A stretch of 64,000 nt of DNA from Seriola aureovittata (GCF_021018895.1 NC_079384.1:20526140-20590139); one strand, 5' to 3'. Shown: positions 13,101 to 26,113, counted from the first letter of the stretch. Translations and numbers: made by a program. Notes: a model not told the origin generated them from the sequence alone.

Positions 13101-14068
13101 GGATCTGTTCATTGTTGGTTTTGCTCTTCTACTGGGATCTGTAACAATGAATGAAAACATGAAAATACAATGTAGTGTGGAGTGACTAAATACTGAGGGG
13201 AAAGTAGGAGTGGGGAGGTTGTGTGAGGTCATTTTGTTTGTGTAAAGAAAAAAAAAAAGATGTGTGGTTAGATGGGGAGTGGGAAATTTGTCCAACACAT
13301 ATTTACTGTAACTATGGCCTCATCCTCAGAGGAAACAGCAACAGAGCAAGAGAAAAGACACAACAGTGACAGCAACAGACCAACTAGTGTGAATGTGTGT
13401 GTGTATGTGTGTGTGTGTGTGTCTTTTCAGTCTGGTATATCTTCAAATGAGATCAGTGCTTATTGACTGAACTCTCTTATCTCTAATCTGTAGGGTAAAT
13501 TGCCTCGGTTGCTGCTCCTTTTCACACTCCCCTTTCTTCCTGTGATACTGACTCCTCTCTTTACGATCCCATCAGACGCAGCAGGCACAGATGCTATTTA
13601 CTGGTGGGAGAGTCTGTGTGTGTACGTCTGACTGGGAGAGCGGGAGTGAGATTGGTGGATAACTGAGTGCTTGGGTGTGTATTAGGGAGTGTTGGCTGTG
13701 TTGCTTGTTGCATGTCGAGGCTAGGCCATTAGTTTGTTGATGTATCAGGCGGGTATCATCCCTTAAGTTGGAGATTCACTCCCAAGTTTTGTTACAGTGT
13801 CCAATAACACACCCAGATCCCCTGCAGCTGAGTTTTAACTACAGCAACTGATCTGAGCATCATGCATGTCGTATGTCCTCCTTCTACTTGATGTCCAATA
13901 GGATGGAGAGTAAAGCGACACTTGGGTTTCATCTATGGATCTACGCCTGTTTCCATTTCAGCCAATCTAAACCGAACAAAATGAGAAATGATCCTGCAGG
14001 ATGAATTTAGAAGCCTGATAGCTTACACAAAAAGGCTGGACTCAGGTCACTGCTAGACATTAGCTGTA

Positions 14069-14637
14069 TTAAAGGTGCACTATGCATTCCTGCATGACGT
14101 TACTTCTGTTGACGTTCCAAGTAAATACCAAACAAAACAGAGCATGTTTGCGTCGGACTGGAAGCCCTTCTGCCGGCCGAGTTCTCGCTACCTTTGAATC
14201 GATCCCCCAATATAAATGCGGGTCTTCGTTCGTTCCTTTGGTTGTGTTCGTGCCTCGGCCATTTCCCAAAATATATCGTTGAGTCGTTAAACCTAGTTCA
14301 CGGCGCCGTCCAGCTATCTACTCTCAGATACTCACGCTACTCTATCAACTCTGCTCACTGCCCCCCCCCCATATGTGCACACGCACTAACCCCCATCCCC
14401 TCCCCCAACTATCTTGTTGGTGATTGGCTGGAACGTGGTTTGTTATGTTTTGGGACGCAGCCTGTGCCTCTAGTGTTTGTTTGCCGTTTGTGACGCCTGT
14501 GTTGTCTCCAGAGATCGCACTTTTTCACAGTGTATTCAGGGGGCAGGCGGCTAGCGGATCAAGGGGAGATGAACTATGATTTGAGACAAAAATAAAATTG
14601 TGCTGAAACCATGCGGGAATGCATAGTGCACCTTTAA
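14069..14637. mobile_element. TTAA-flanked MITE, family D
   Basis: Terminal inverted repeats AGGTGCACTATGCATTCC with one mismatch beyond, each abutted by TTAA (14069-14072 and 14634-14637). The size of 569 bp, absence of coding capacity and TTAA borders are those of a piggyBac-type non-autonomous element; the class is inferred from the target site only. Confidence 0.85.
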
Positions 14638-14976
14638 TTCAGGGGGCGCATCTGCCCAAGGACGTGATCTATGAATGTATGATTTTCGTAGCTTTAGTAG
14701 ACTATGACGGTCTGGTCTACAAAGGATTTTCCGTTGGCATCAACAGTGCTTACCAATGTGTCACGAAGCACTGGTCCTGTCACCTAGCATGCCAACAGCT
14801 AAAAGACGGAGCCAGAAATGTATTGATTTGTTAATTTAAATAATTTATTAGAGGAGTTGGGGATGCCTCACCGCCAGCGTATAAAATATCTCAGATTGAG
14901 AGAGGACCGTGGTCAGGTAAAACAAATGGGTGCACTTTTAGCCAACAACAATGCTAACATTAGCCAGTTAACATTT

Positions 14977-15392
14977 GTTATTTGTGAGTTTTGCTATTGC
15001 TACATAGCTAACATGAGCATTAACAGCTGTTTACTGGTCAGTGTAGAAGAAACTCTGAGTGAGTTCAGCATTTAACGACATTCATTCACTTGCCAACAGC
15101 TGTCTCCAGAGGTGAAATGCAATCCTCTTGTTTTGCTTCTATTACTCACTTATTTTCTTCCACTGATGTTAGCATGCTAACCAGCTAGCCCTAGCCTTGC
15201 TGGCCCATCTTGACACTCTGTGATACAGAGTCACTGTAGCATCCAGTCTGCCCTGAAGAAGTAGCGCTGTGTAGTATAACGTCTTGTATTGAAAACACAA
15301 CAATGGATGAAGCTCTCGACTAGTCTGGTAAGTAAACAGCTGTTAATGTTGGCTATGTAGCAATAGCAAAAACTTACAAATAGCTCCTTTAA
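14977..15392. mobile_element. TTAA MITE, family E, copy 1 (left end damaged)
   Basis: Arms TTTTGCTATTGCTACATAGC near 14989 and GCTATGTAGCAATAGCAAAA near 15351 are inverse complements. The right end AGCTCCTTTAA is kept and the left tip is lost. The intact copy is 46840-47259. Confidence 0.82.
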
Positions 15393-15414
15393 TGTATAGC
15401 TAATGTCATTTCAC

Positions 15415-15600
15415 TTTGACAATATGATTTTATATTTAAAAGTACAAGCACAAATTCAAGGTATTTGCATTTTACGTGAGTATTTCCATTCAATATAACT
15501 TATACTTAAACTCCACTACTGACAGCTTTAATAACAAGCTACTTTTCAGATTACTATTTTTCATACTCTTCCTGTCCAGTGAAAACCATGTATCTAAAAA
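15415..15600. mobile_element. possible hAT-MITE fragment
   Basis: Contains AAAAGTACAAG, GAGTATTTCCATT and TATACTTAAACTCCACTACT, phrases typical of the CAGAGGTGG... teleost hAT element also present at 53207-53906. Ends not found. Confidence 0.35.
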
Positions 15601-17597
15601 TGTGTTGATTTTGAATGTTTGTGAAAAACTCAGGGAATAAGTGTTGAGAAAATTCTCCTACTTCTTAAGCTAATTAACAATTTAAAACCCCCTTAGATCA
15701 GATGGAAAATTCACTGTCACAGAGCTGAGAACAGGCTGTTTACCAAGAGCCGACTCTTCATGAGCATATGCTGATCAACATATGATGATCTTATAGAATA
15801 TGATGCTTTGCTGTAGATTAAACCACCAAACAAGATATAAAGTAGATAAAACGAGCTCAACCTTAAACACTGAAAAAACATTGACAGGGACCATTTTACT
15901 GAGTACTTTTCATACTTTGCTGATAATTTATACATAGTTTTATTTGAGCAAGATTTAGAATTAAGCCTTTTAGAGTGTTTTCACAGTATGATATCAGTAA
16001 AGGATCTGAATGCACTACTGAAAATACCCCATATCTCACTTTATATGAAAAAATTGTTTTGTTATTAATCAGCTAAAAAAAGGCTATGTAGGTAGATAAA
16101 TAAATCCCTGAACTGCAGAATAAACCTAGTGTTCCTGTGCTGGATGGCCTGATTTTCGGGTTGCCATGATTGAGACCCTGGTGTTTCTCTTGCTGGTAAG
16201 TGGGACATCATACAGGGTGGTCTCCAGAGTGTTTGGAATACCTTTTTTCATTGTCCACCTCCCAAAGACCCTGGAGGAGACCTGGTGGTATCTCCACACA
16301 CACACTGGAGACCACCCAAGATGACAGAATATAGCAGGGTCTTTATTGTGGCTGCCCATCCAGGTCCAGCTGAGCAAAAGTACACATTAACACCAACTTA
16401 TGATATAGATTTTTAATTCATGACTATTTAAGGACTTGCAGACATTAAAGTTTTGTTGTTTTACATAGTTGTAAAGATCGCTGCAAATGAAATAAACAAT
16501 GTATTTAACACATACTTTATTTTAATTAATTCAATTTTTTCTTCTCAACTTATCTTTCGTGTAGAGAGATGACCCTCTCCTGCCTCTCTCTGTGACCTCA
16601 TGTCTTCTTTTTATCACCCGAGGAGGCTCATTCCCTCTCTCTCTTTCTTTCCTCTGCTGCTGGCTGGCTTTCCTCCTCCTCCTCCTCCTGGTCATCCACT
16701 GCTGCACTTGGCCCTGGTGTGTCCTCAGGGATGTAGGTAATTAGGATGGGGGGGGGGGGGAGGGGTGGAATGCCTCTGTCCCAACACCTCATCCACGAGG
16801 ACAAACCATGGCCAAGTTGCAGCAGTGGGTTTCCCCCTCACTCCCTCTCCTGACCCTGAACACTTGCCATCCTGAGGCAGAGAAAATCAATTATAGCATG
16901 TAGTCCACAACAACAGCAGCGAAACAAACTTCTAACTTCAAACAAGTGTGTTTATTAACTTGCATGATTAAAACAAATGTAATTTCAGTTTAAAATCACA
17001 TGTACATACACCATCCCTGAAAGCACTAGAAATAACACAACAAAGAAAAAGGATATTACAAATGGCCTATTGTTGCTTCACCTCCAAGCTACAGTGGCTG
17101 AATATTTAGCTCCGGTGAACAGGTCATCATTCTGTCTGCTCCGTGCTTCCTAAAACAAAATGAAATGTCAGAGTAAGTTTTGCTTCACACCGACAAACAA
17201 AAGCAGCTTAAGTAGCAAATTAACCAAGATCTTATCAATACCAACGTCTGTACTGGACTTTGAAAGTGATGTTAAACTGTCTGGGTCCACATCCTGTCTA
17301 AATCTGTTCACCTTGGTCCATTTATATGCATCACATGAAGTATACATTATCTATAAAATTGCCATTCTGGTAAGATAGAAGTCGGCCTTTGAATCTCTTA
17401 AATTTGAAAGTGAATGCTTTAAAGACTTTCAAACACTGTGACATAGATTGGATGTGAGCAGCTGAGCTACAGTAAGCGCAGTGGCTCCAAGTAGCTAGCT
17501 AGCATCACGTAACTTAACACGTCCCTTAGCCGTATTATTCAAATGAAAATTTGAGGTTTTAATTATCCTTGGTTTTTAACATTTGTAGCTTTAAATA
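15601..17597. other. intergenic, no gene seen
   Basis: No coding support. Holds a CTC/CCT-rich tract at 16660-16690 and a poly-G run at 16747-16760. 17640-17840 has TTTGATGG.../GGATCCACCC repeat-like phrasing. Stray AATAAA on the minus strand at 16951-16956 and 16516-16521. Confidence 0.35.
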
Positions 17598-19259
17598 TTT
17601 AATTGAATTGAAAAATAGTACTTACATTTAAAAGTGTAGTCTTGGGATACATTTGGTTGCGAAGGATCCACCCTCTGAATCTTTCATGGCCTGGGAAAAG
17701 AAGGACGCCATTTCCAAGCCGCATTTGATGGAGCTTTCAAAATGGGACAGCATAGTAACGCCGCTGTGATGCAATCAGGTGTCAAATGCAGCCTTCGAAG
17801 GATGTGGCCCCTTAATTTGGACACAGCTGGTATTTTGTATCTTATCTCAAAACATCTGCATCCAGCATCCAAATCCCATCTATGGGACAGATATGTGATT
17901 CACTACTGACTGGTCAGGTCTCTTATTAGCAGGACGTCAGACTGACGACAGTGAAATGAAATGAAATTCATTAGATTTGAGTAAAAAGGAGAGTGAATAT
18001 TTGATTGACATTCATCCGGTGGACACAAACACTAACATGTTAGCCCTAACAATGTAAGCCTGTGATAAGTGGTGGCTGTATCCTTCAGGATGTTTTGATA
18101 TTGTTCTGCCCCCTAGTGGCCAAAATGTAATTAATGCAGCTTTAACAAAACAGTATTAAAAGAAAAAAAATAAAAGAAAGGTAAATTCAAGATGACACCC
18201 TCACATCTGTTCACTAATAAGTCAAAAATAATTGTCAGTATTCCTACATATACATATACAGCAAAAGTGGGATTATTGCTTTGTGTGTGCAGGATGTGAG
18301 GGCATGAAACAGTGAGAAGCCCTGTGTGGAAATCATGTAGTGTTCTCCTTTAAAGCCATTCAGCAGTAATGGGATACCTCATGCCTCTGGCACTATGCCA
18401 GCGATCAATGGGCTCTAACACACTGCTGCCCATTTTGCAATGGCTGCCATAGCTCTTGCTCCACACCCTGCTATACATCACTTCCTCCTGCATTCAGATT
18501 CAGTAATATATCACGCTCTTCCTCTCACTTTCTGAGTTTCTTAATGCATCACTTCCTGGGAGCCATTTTTTTTTTTTTTTTTTTTTTTTACAGTTTCACC
18601 TCCTTTGGGCTCAACAGCTCTGAGTCCCATTAAGACAGTCTGAAACTCAGCTCCAGTTATTGGCTCACTTACAATGGAGCCAGTTCTGTCAGGGGGTGGA
18701 ATGGCTGTATCATTTACTTAATAAATCCAATCCGAAATTTGTTGCCCAATCTGGAATTGCTGAACATTAGTGCTCTTAATGTATATGGGGGAAATGACTA
18801 ATTGAAACAATAAAGGTAGGGAAATTAGATGGAATTAAAACTAGCGCAAAAGGCCACTCCAAAGGAGCTGAGTTGCAGAGCAATAAAAGAGAGAAAGAGT
18901 GAGAAGAAGAAGACTAAAAGTTCTCTTCATCAACTCTTTCCCCACTTCGTCTTTTTTCCACCACAGACATTTCATTGCAAATACATTCGAGTCAAAACAG
19001 AGTAACAAAAATGTTCTTTTCCAAAATAAGTACATGACATTAATAAATGACAATGTGTACACTCTGTAGAAAGGGAAGCAACTTGAGAACGATTCTTGCA
19101 TTTCAGGGTCACATTTGCCATCTGGAAGCATTTTGTTTTTAGTTTTCCATAAAGAGGGTAATGATGGTTATTTAGTGATTTCTTTTGTTGTTGTTTTGTT
19201 TTTTTTGTTTTTTTTTGTCTGTTTTGCGGGGAAGGAAAGGGGACGTGTCTCTCTCTTTT
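17598..19259 (-). other. rbfox3: probable rbfox3 3' UTR, end uncertain
   Basis: The sequence after the stop is A-rich on the transcript strand and has no coding signal. No AATAAA was found on the minus strand in the first 1.6 kb; the first close variants are ATTAAA at 17598-17603 and 17558-17563, and the first AATAAA is at 16951-16956. A poly-T run on the plus strand (18568-18589) is a poly-A run in the transcript. A repeat-like stretch near 18060-18150 may mean the UTR ends earlier. Confidence 0.35.
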
Positions 19260-19304
19260 CTAGTAGGGAGTGAAGCGACTGCACCCTCCTCTGTAAAGGC
19301 TAGC
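19260..19304 (-). CDS. rbfox3: rbfox3 terminal coding exon ASLYRGGCSRFTPY-stop
   Basis: Encodes ASLYRGGCSRFTPY and a TAG stop, following the acceptor GATGTTGCAG in phase 0 with the previous exon. The ending is the generic RBFOX C-terminus (RGGYsRFaPY type), which in paralogues acts in nuclear localisation. Two differences stand out: the usual Tyr of RGGY is Cys here, and the mammalian RBFOX3 form I recall ends at GTM without this tail. Supports a nuclear isoform; no alternative terminal exon was recognised nearby. Confidence 0.9.
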   Translation of the reverse strand, partial: ASLYRGGCSRFTPY

Positions 19305-21261
19305 CTGCAACATCAAAGATGAAAAAGCTCCAATCAGTATTCAGTGTAGAACCTTTGTTTGTAATAAGAATATTAAAATGAACTTCTCTCTTTCCTCCAA
19401 AGAAACTTTCCTCCCTTTTTCCTCTTGGCTTTTGTTTAATTGAGAGGGATTTTGTGCACAAGGCAGTTAGGACATTAGTGAAGGGAAATAATGTGACTGT
19501 GTGTTTTTGATTGCTGTATGTACATGAGCATAGATGTATAAGTTTCATAGGTTTTCTTTGTGATACTCACTAAACAAAGCAGTGAATAAATTCCCTGACA
19601 CTCGCTGACACATGTAAAAATCTCAATTAGCACAAAAAGGGGCAGGACAATAGGACGAGCAAAAGACAACCATCATGGCTTTTTTTGGCATATGATGAGA
19701 CACCTCAAGCATTAATATTCAAATCATACATTTCTTAAAGCTTCAATATCTCTGAAATAGAATGATTCATGATCATTCAATGATTCAAAACTGCCAGCAA
19801 GAGTCACATTTTAAGCTAAATTTGCTTTTTTCTTGTGGGGAAAAAACACTGACGGAGGATAAGATGATGGTTGCTTTGAAGTATTGGCAGCATTGGTGTC
19901 TGATAAACCTTCTAACATGAATCTGTTGTTAACCCAGTCCTGCCCTCAAAGTCTGCATCCAGATATCTGTCAACCTTGTCCAGAATGTCTCATCCTGTCT
20001 ACACCTAAAACACAGGTGTAGACAGATGTAGAAAATGAGTGGATTCACTAGCATTTAAAATATTGCTCAATAACTCACTTACACAACCAATAATTCTACC
20101 TTTATCAGTCCCATTATTACCTAGCTCTGAAAAGTTTGCAGTTTGTGAGGTATGATAAAGTTTAAGATGAATTGTTTTGTGTTTGTTTTTAATGTTAAAG
20201 ATTTGTAGTAAGGGGTTTGGCTCACACATGGGAGGATGAGGAAAAGGGGAGGAGTAATTTGAAGAAAAAAGAGAAGAAAGTGTAGAGTAATAAGGAAGAA
20301 AACACAGGCCACTGTTTTAATTAAGTAAATGAAGAGGAAAAAAATGGTCGTAATTAATGAAGGCTTTTAGCTAGCAGCTGCACTAGGAGGGGAAGGGGAG
20401 GGGAGGGGGTGTTGGGGGGGGGGGGGGGGGCGCACGGGGAGGTGGTAGGGCTTTCGATTTCCATCACCACAAACACGTCAGCACTCAGCATTAACCCTCA
20501 TCTGTCTGGAGTCCAAGATGCTGCACCAAGCAGCAGCTTTGCTACCAGAAACTTTGATTCTCCTTCTCCATCTCCTACTTTTCCTTCTTTTGGAGACTTT
20601 TCTTTTCTCTCTCTCTCTCTGCTTTAATCTCCCACGGCACGTTGAGGCATGTACTAGATGGTCGTTAATCTTTGGAGGAAGTCCCTACCCATGCCCTCGA
20701 AAGAAAACAAATTGTACTTTCTGTTTGCTTCCCCATCTTCTGGGGTGCTCTCTTTCTTTTCTTTAGAGAGTTTTTTTTTTTCATCTTTGATGTTAGCTGC
20801 AAAGCTAGCTAAAAACAAACATTAACCATTCGACTCCCCTTGCAAAATTTGAAGAGACTGTTTCCTGTGGGGAGGAATTCTCAGTCTCAATTTCAAGCAA
20901 GTTGCTTCAGGCCAATGAAATTGAATAGGGAGTTTGAGAATAAGGCAATGTCCCTTTTTCATTTACTGAAGTGGCAAAGATTCACATTAAACATTAAAAT
21001 GGATCTCTCAGAGGGAAACACAACTCATAGGAACAACAAGTAAGAATAGACTCTTCTGTTTAAGATCTTCCAAGGCTGTTACTAAGGCATGCCAGCAAAT
21101 GATTAAATGTGTTATAAATTAAATGTTGTTAAATGTTTCATTTATATGAACAGTTCAGTAACCCTTCCCCCTGTCCTGGAGCTCATACAGTATGTTATCA
21201 AAGAGCCTGACAACACGACATCTCTTACAGTCAGCGGCTAAGAAACAGAAAAGAGACTCAC
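19305..21261 (-). other. rbfox3: rbfox3 last intron
   Basis: Bounded by ATG|GTGAGT and TTGCAG. Contains a G-rich tract on the plus strand at 20390-20455, with a run of about 18 G; the transcript is C-rich there. A GCAUG (palindromic GGCATGCC) lies at 21086-21093, about 170 nt after the donor. Otherwise unique AT-rich sequence. Confidence 0.85.
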
Positions 21262-21340
21262 CATAGTGCCCACACTGTAAGTGGCTGCAGGACCAATCGT
21301 ATGGTGATACGGGTCTGCTGTTGCATAGACTCTGCCGTAA
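21262..21340 (-). CDS. rbfox3: rbfox3 exon: [21 protein letters not shown], 79 nt
   Basis: Completes Ser, then encodes [26 protein letters not shown], ending phase 0. It matches the last residues of the remembered mammalian RBFOX3 almost exactly ([19 protein letters not shown]). The acceptor is GTTTCTCCTTCATAG and the donor ATG|GTGAGT. The 6.56 kb intron before it is the second largest within the visible gene. Confidence 0.95.
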
Positions 21341-22019
21341 CTATGAAGGAGAAACAGACAGAAACAGTGTTTAATGTGCAGACAAATGTAGCTAAACACA
21401 ACCTATGGATATATCGCAAAGATCAGGACCTGCATTTATCAAGCATGACAGTTTCCCTCCAGGGAGCTGTGCATAGCGGTTGACCGGGATTAAAATCATT
21501 CCTGTCTCCGATGAGTTAGAAACTCTGTGAATGTGCCCTGAAAACATTCTTAATTAAGCAGTGGTTTGCACCCTGGGCCCAGGTAGGGCAGGATCAACTT
21601 GCTAGGGAACCCAGGGGCAAATTTGAATGGTGGGCTCCTGTTGACATACCTTTAAGTACCCCTCAGGTACACACACAACAAATAACAGACTACACATTGT
21701 AGCATTATTATATTGTGCACAGAGCCCCAGAAACCATTCAGAATACAACCTGCTGTGTGGCGCTTTAATAAAACATATTTTCATAAAGGAATCTGGACTA
21801 CAGATAATTAGAATCTGCTGAAATTACAAAAATTATAAAAATAGTTCCACCCTTGTTTCAAGGCTTATGCATCTATAATAATGTGGTAATAGCATTCGGT
21901 TCTGAGTGGAGTGACAAATGTAGGTTAATGCTATCAGTGTTTATTTGAACAAACTCATTATTTAAAATTAGAGATCTAGATTTTATTTCCCTCAGTTCCT
22001 GTGGACACTTAACTAAAAC

Positions 22020-22735
22020 TCATGCAGTCCAATCCAACAGTCCCACCTTCATGAAGGTTATAATGTTCAGCCTGTGTTGACACTGTTTTAGAGAGGTGTT
22101 GATTCGGGACGGGTGGCAGCAGGTCAAGCAAATTAGTCCAGATGTTCCATATGTCCCTCTCCCTAGCAACATTTTCCAGCTCCTCCTGAGGGATCCTGAG
22201 GTGTCCCAGGCCAGATAAGATATATAATCTCTCCAGCATGTTCTGGGTCCATCCCAAGGAGTCCTAGCAGTCGGCCGTGCCAGTAAGACCTCCAATGGAA
22301 GGAACCAAGGAGGCTTCCTAACCAGATTTACCGAACAACTCATCTGGCTCCTTTTCGATGCGAAGGAGCAGCGGCTCTACTCCGAGCTTCCCCCAGATGT
22401 CAGAGCTGCTTATCCTATCTGTAAGGCTGAACCCAGCCACCCTGCGGAGGAAACTCCTCTCACCTGCTTGTACCCATGATCTCATGAGCTCATGACCATA
22501 AGTGAGGGCTGGAACAAAGATCAACTGGTAAAATCGAGAGCTTTGCCTTGCTTCTTCACCACAACACTCCGGTACAACACCCACTTTATTGCAGATGCTG
22601 AACCAATCTCCCACTCCATCCTACCCCACCCATGAACAACCCCCCCGAGGTACTTGAACTTCACTTGGAGCAAAAACTCCATCCCAACCCGAAGGCAGCA
22701 ATCCACCATTTGTGCTGCTGAAACTTCCCTTAATT
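22020..22735 (-). pseudogene. LINE reverse-transcriptase C-terminal remnant
   Basis: Three minus-strand frames together recall the C-terminal part of teleost non-LTR polyproteins: KFKYLGGVV and LYRSVVVKK, then FVPALTYGHEL and SFLRRVAGFSL with LGVEPLLLRIE, then WRDYISYLAW and IPQEELENVARERDIW with LLDLLPP. The frame changes at least twice, and the segment after TYGHEL is shortened. The clade is probably RTE/Rex3-like or a related fish LINE, from memory only. It is in the same orientation as rbfox3, inside an intron. Non-functional. Confidence 0.82.
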
Positions 22736-23479
22736 ACAGAAACGCCTCTCTGTATGACACAGTACATAAACTACATCCTCATGACCAGTGACCACACGAT
22801 GGCATCAAGACCTCTCTGAAACGATCTCAGTAAAAACTGAACATTATAACCTTAACGAAGGGAGGATTTATTACCGGACTGTTGTATTAGATTGTGTTAG
22901 CTCTAGCTAAGTGTACCTAATAAACTGCCAACTGGGTGTACATCACCCTGTATTTACCATCTGCTTGGAACTCCTAGCAAGTTAGGACAGCTGTGGCGCT
23001 CTGGGGACGTTTTTTTGTATATGAGGCCGTAGATTCAGACGCAGAGTGACATTTTGACTTATTCCCCAAACATAAAACTATATGGATTCTTTGAACCAGT
23101 ACAAATCAAAGGTGAAGTTAATCAGCTGGGAAATACTGTTAATTGTTTCCCCCTTCCCCAACTCCAACCACCAGACATAAACCTTGTGCATGTTGGCTTT
23201 GATTGAATAGCTCTGATAATGGATAGGGAGTGCTAAAATGAGTATGCATGAGACACATAAGGCACTGGGTCGTCGATTTTAACTGAGGTCTGGAGGAGAG
23301 ATCTATAATCATTTCCCCCTCTCACTCACGCTAAGGACAGACCTATGGGATGAAAATGCAATCGATGTTTCCCTATAAATGTACGCTGTAAAGGTGAGAG
23401 TGTGTGATTGCAATGATTTGTTTTACCCATTTCAATTTATGAGGAAAAGTGTTTTATCTTCCGGTTGATGGGGAAGGAT

Positions 23480-23990
23480 TGCAATAAAAGTAACGTCAGC
23501 CAGAGAGGGGAAAAAAGAGGGAGAAAGATAAGAAAAGAAAAGGACGGAGTGATAAGAGTAGTAGATGGCTGAAGGGAGGGAGAAATAATATTATGAACAA
23601 GGAGTAAAATGAGAAGATCATCCTTTCGGGGTGTGGAGACGGAGACAGGAGACGCAGGGGAGAAGGGAAATATAGGTTTGTAAAGAAAAAATATTTCGAA
23701 GAAAGAGGACGCTAAAAAACAAAGGGCGGAACATTTCTCTGATGATGTCCCGTACCTTCTCCTCCGTCTACACCGCCCTCTTCTTCACCTCCTTCTCTCC
23801 TCCCATCCTAGGCGACGTGTCTCCTATCTTCCATCTCCCCCTGTATCTCTCTCCGTCTGTCTCCCGAGGCTTATTTCCGGTCTTTTCACCAGCACTGGCT
23901 TGGAACTAATCCCCTCCCTCAACACCGCTCTCTTTTCTCGTTCCACCCCTCCATTCCTCTTTGTCTGATGCCACCGACCGCTTTATTTAT
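23480..23990. other. purine-rich to pyrimidine-rich strand switch
   Basis: 23500-23730 is strongly purine-biased on the plus strand (GGGGAAAAAAGAGGGAGAAAG...). 23757-23990 is strongly pyrimidine-biased (CTCCTCCGTCTACACC..., CCCTCCATTCCTCTTTGTC). No recognisable gene. Confidence 0.6.
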
Positions 23991-25689
23991 ATTCCTCTCT
24001 TCCTGTCTTGTTTGTTTATTCTCCTCTAAAAGTAGAGGGAAGCCAACATAGGTCTGGAGGGCAAAGATAAGTGGCTGCGCAGGCACACTATGTGTTAGAC
24101 TATGTGTTATAGAGGGAGACCTGAGGAGAGGTGGTGGGAGTTTACATGGAGGGAGGAAGGAGGTGGTTTTGAGGACTGCAAATAGTCTGTTTTATTTTTT
24201 TCATCATCGATTTATCACTAATATTTCCTGATTAGTCTCAGTCAAATGTGACTCACAGGCTGCTGGTCTCTTTCTGGTGAAATGGCAAATAAGATAAATC
24301 CCTAAAAAATCTGCTTAGAAATCATAGAACAGATGATTTCTTCAGTATTAATAGTAATCCAGTGATCGTCTTCTGTCTCCATGACTACAGCATGAACAGG
24401 AACTGCTAGTAGCTAATGCAGCATGACTTTTCCTGGAGTAAAAACCTACAGCAGTTTACTACAGTAGTACTTTAGTATATTGTATATATAGTACATATAT
24501 ATGGCATGAAAATAACAAAAGATCAACCACAAAATGATCAATAGTTCAACATTCAGTTTACAATGATATAAAACACATAAAAGCTAAATATTTGCACATC
24601 GGGTGAATGTTTTTAATGTTTCGGCATAAAAAAGGTTTTGACTAAACAATGAACCTACTGCTCCACCTGTGGGGCCACTAGAACGATGCAGAACTGGACT
24701 GATGGTACTATGAAAACATGTAATATATGTGGAGGCTTCATGTCTCAGTTTCCCACAACCCTCCACTTATTACTTAAGTAAACTTAACTTCCTGCCTGAA
24801 CTCCACGCATGGACTCTGGACAAACTGGACATTTACAGTATGCCATTGGTAAAGTAACCCAGGATGTAATTTTATCAACCAAAGCGGTGGTCACACTAAC
24901 TTCAGTCTCTCTCTGCTGCACCATGATGCTGGTGTCTGAGATCCCCCTCTCCTGCAGGACGAAGGGCAAAGACCAAAGGACCACGTTTTCTTTCATACCC
25001 ACTGGTTTTATCATAAGATAGCCCAGCATACTTCATATACTAACAACCTATTATAACCAATTTCAAAAGAAACTGGACAACTTTCTGGAATCACTTCAGA
25101 CACAATGGACACAACTAGAGCTGCCAGGGTCACACCAAGCTGATGAGCCAGGAGAAACAGGACTGCTGGATATGCTCGATGCTATTTAGCAGAAAGGACA
25201 GCCAGACACACACCTGGTTGCTTGTAGGTACGATCATCAAATATGGCTGACATTCAGGCAAAGTTAGTAATAGGACTGTGTAAACTTGCTGCGTTTGTAC
25301 CTGTTGTCCAGGTGAGTTTTTTAAGCCTCTAAAACGGAGACTTATGGCCTCGCTTTACTTTGAAACTTAGACTGTTGGAAACGATCACGCGGACACCCCG
25401 TGTTCGCTTCCTGATCCAGTCTTATCAGCCATGATGTATCCTTCCCTGATTGGTCACACTCTACTTTTTGTAATGTTTAGAAATCTCTGGTCTTACTTTT
25501 TGCCATAGCTGTTCCTCGTTGGTAGTATCTTCTGCAACTAAGCAAACAAATGCAGAGTAGACAATCTGCTTCCTGTTTACACCAGCAAGCACATGGCCGC
25601 TGTGCGTGAATGCTCATCTGATAAATATAAATAGTATTTGCAGTGTTGTTAATAATTGCTAAGTGTGTACTAAGTCACTGTTTTCACAG

Positions 25690-25920
25690 ATGAAAACAAA
25701 AAGTAACTAAAACTTTTTTCACCTATTCTCACAGAAAAGTAACTTGGAAAAAATGAACCAGGTAAAACTTTTCTCCTCGCTTGTTTTAACAGATTACAAA
25801 AAAAGGAACTTAGAAATATGATCCTGGTGAAACTTTTTCACACATGAAACAAAAATTAAGGAACTTTAGAAAGATTATCCCAGTAAAACCTTTTCTTTCA
25901 CCTGTTCTTAAGTCATAAAC
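25690..25920. repeat. degenerate tandem repeat, unit about 55-65 nt
   Basis: Three to four imperfect units each containing a variant of GAACTTAGAAA, then ATGATCC(C/T)GGTAAAACTTTT, then a CACCTGTTCT-like phrase. Confidence 0.6.
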
Positions 25921-26113
25921 TCATATTCTGCCCCTCCGGGTTTCCGTAGAAACCTATAGTTACCTGTAAAATATAGTGTCTCGAGGGGTGTGGCTGTTAA
26001 AGGGTTAAAGGGGTTGTCTTTGCGCTAATGCTATTTGAAAAATGAAGGAAGAAGGACAAAGTGCATTTGAAGATCAGTCCTCTTACACGGTCTCAAGTGC
26101 AGACAGTGGAAGT

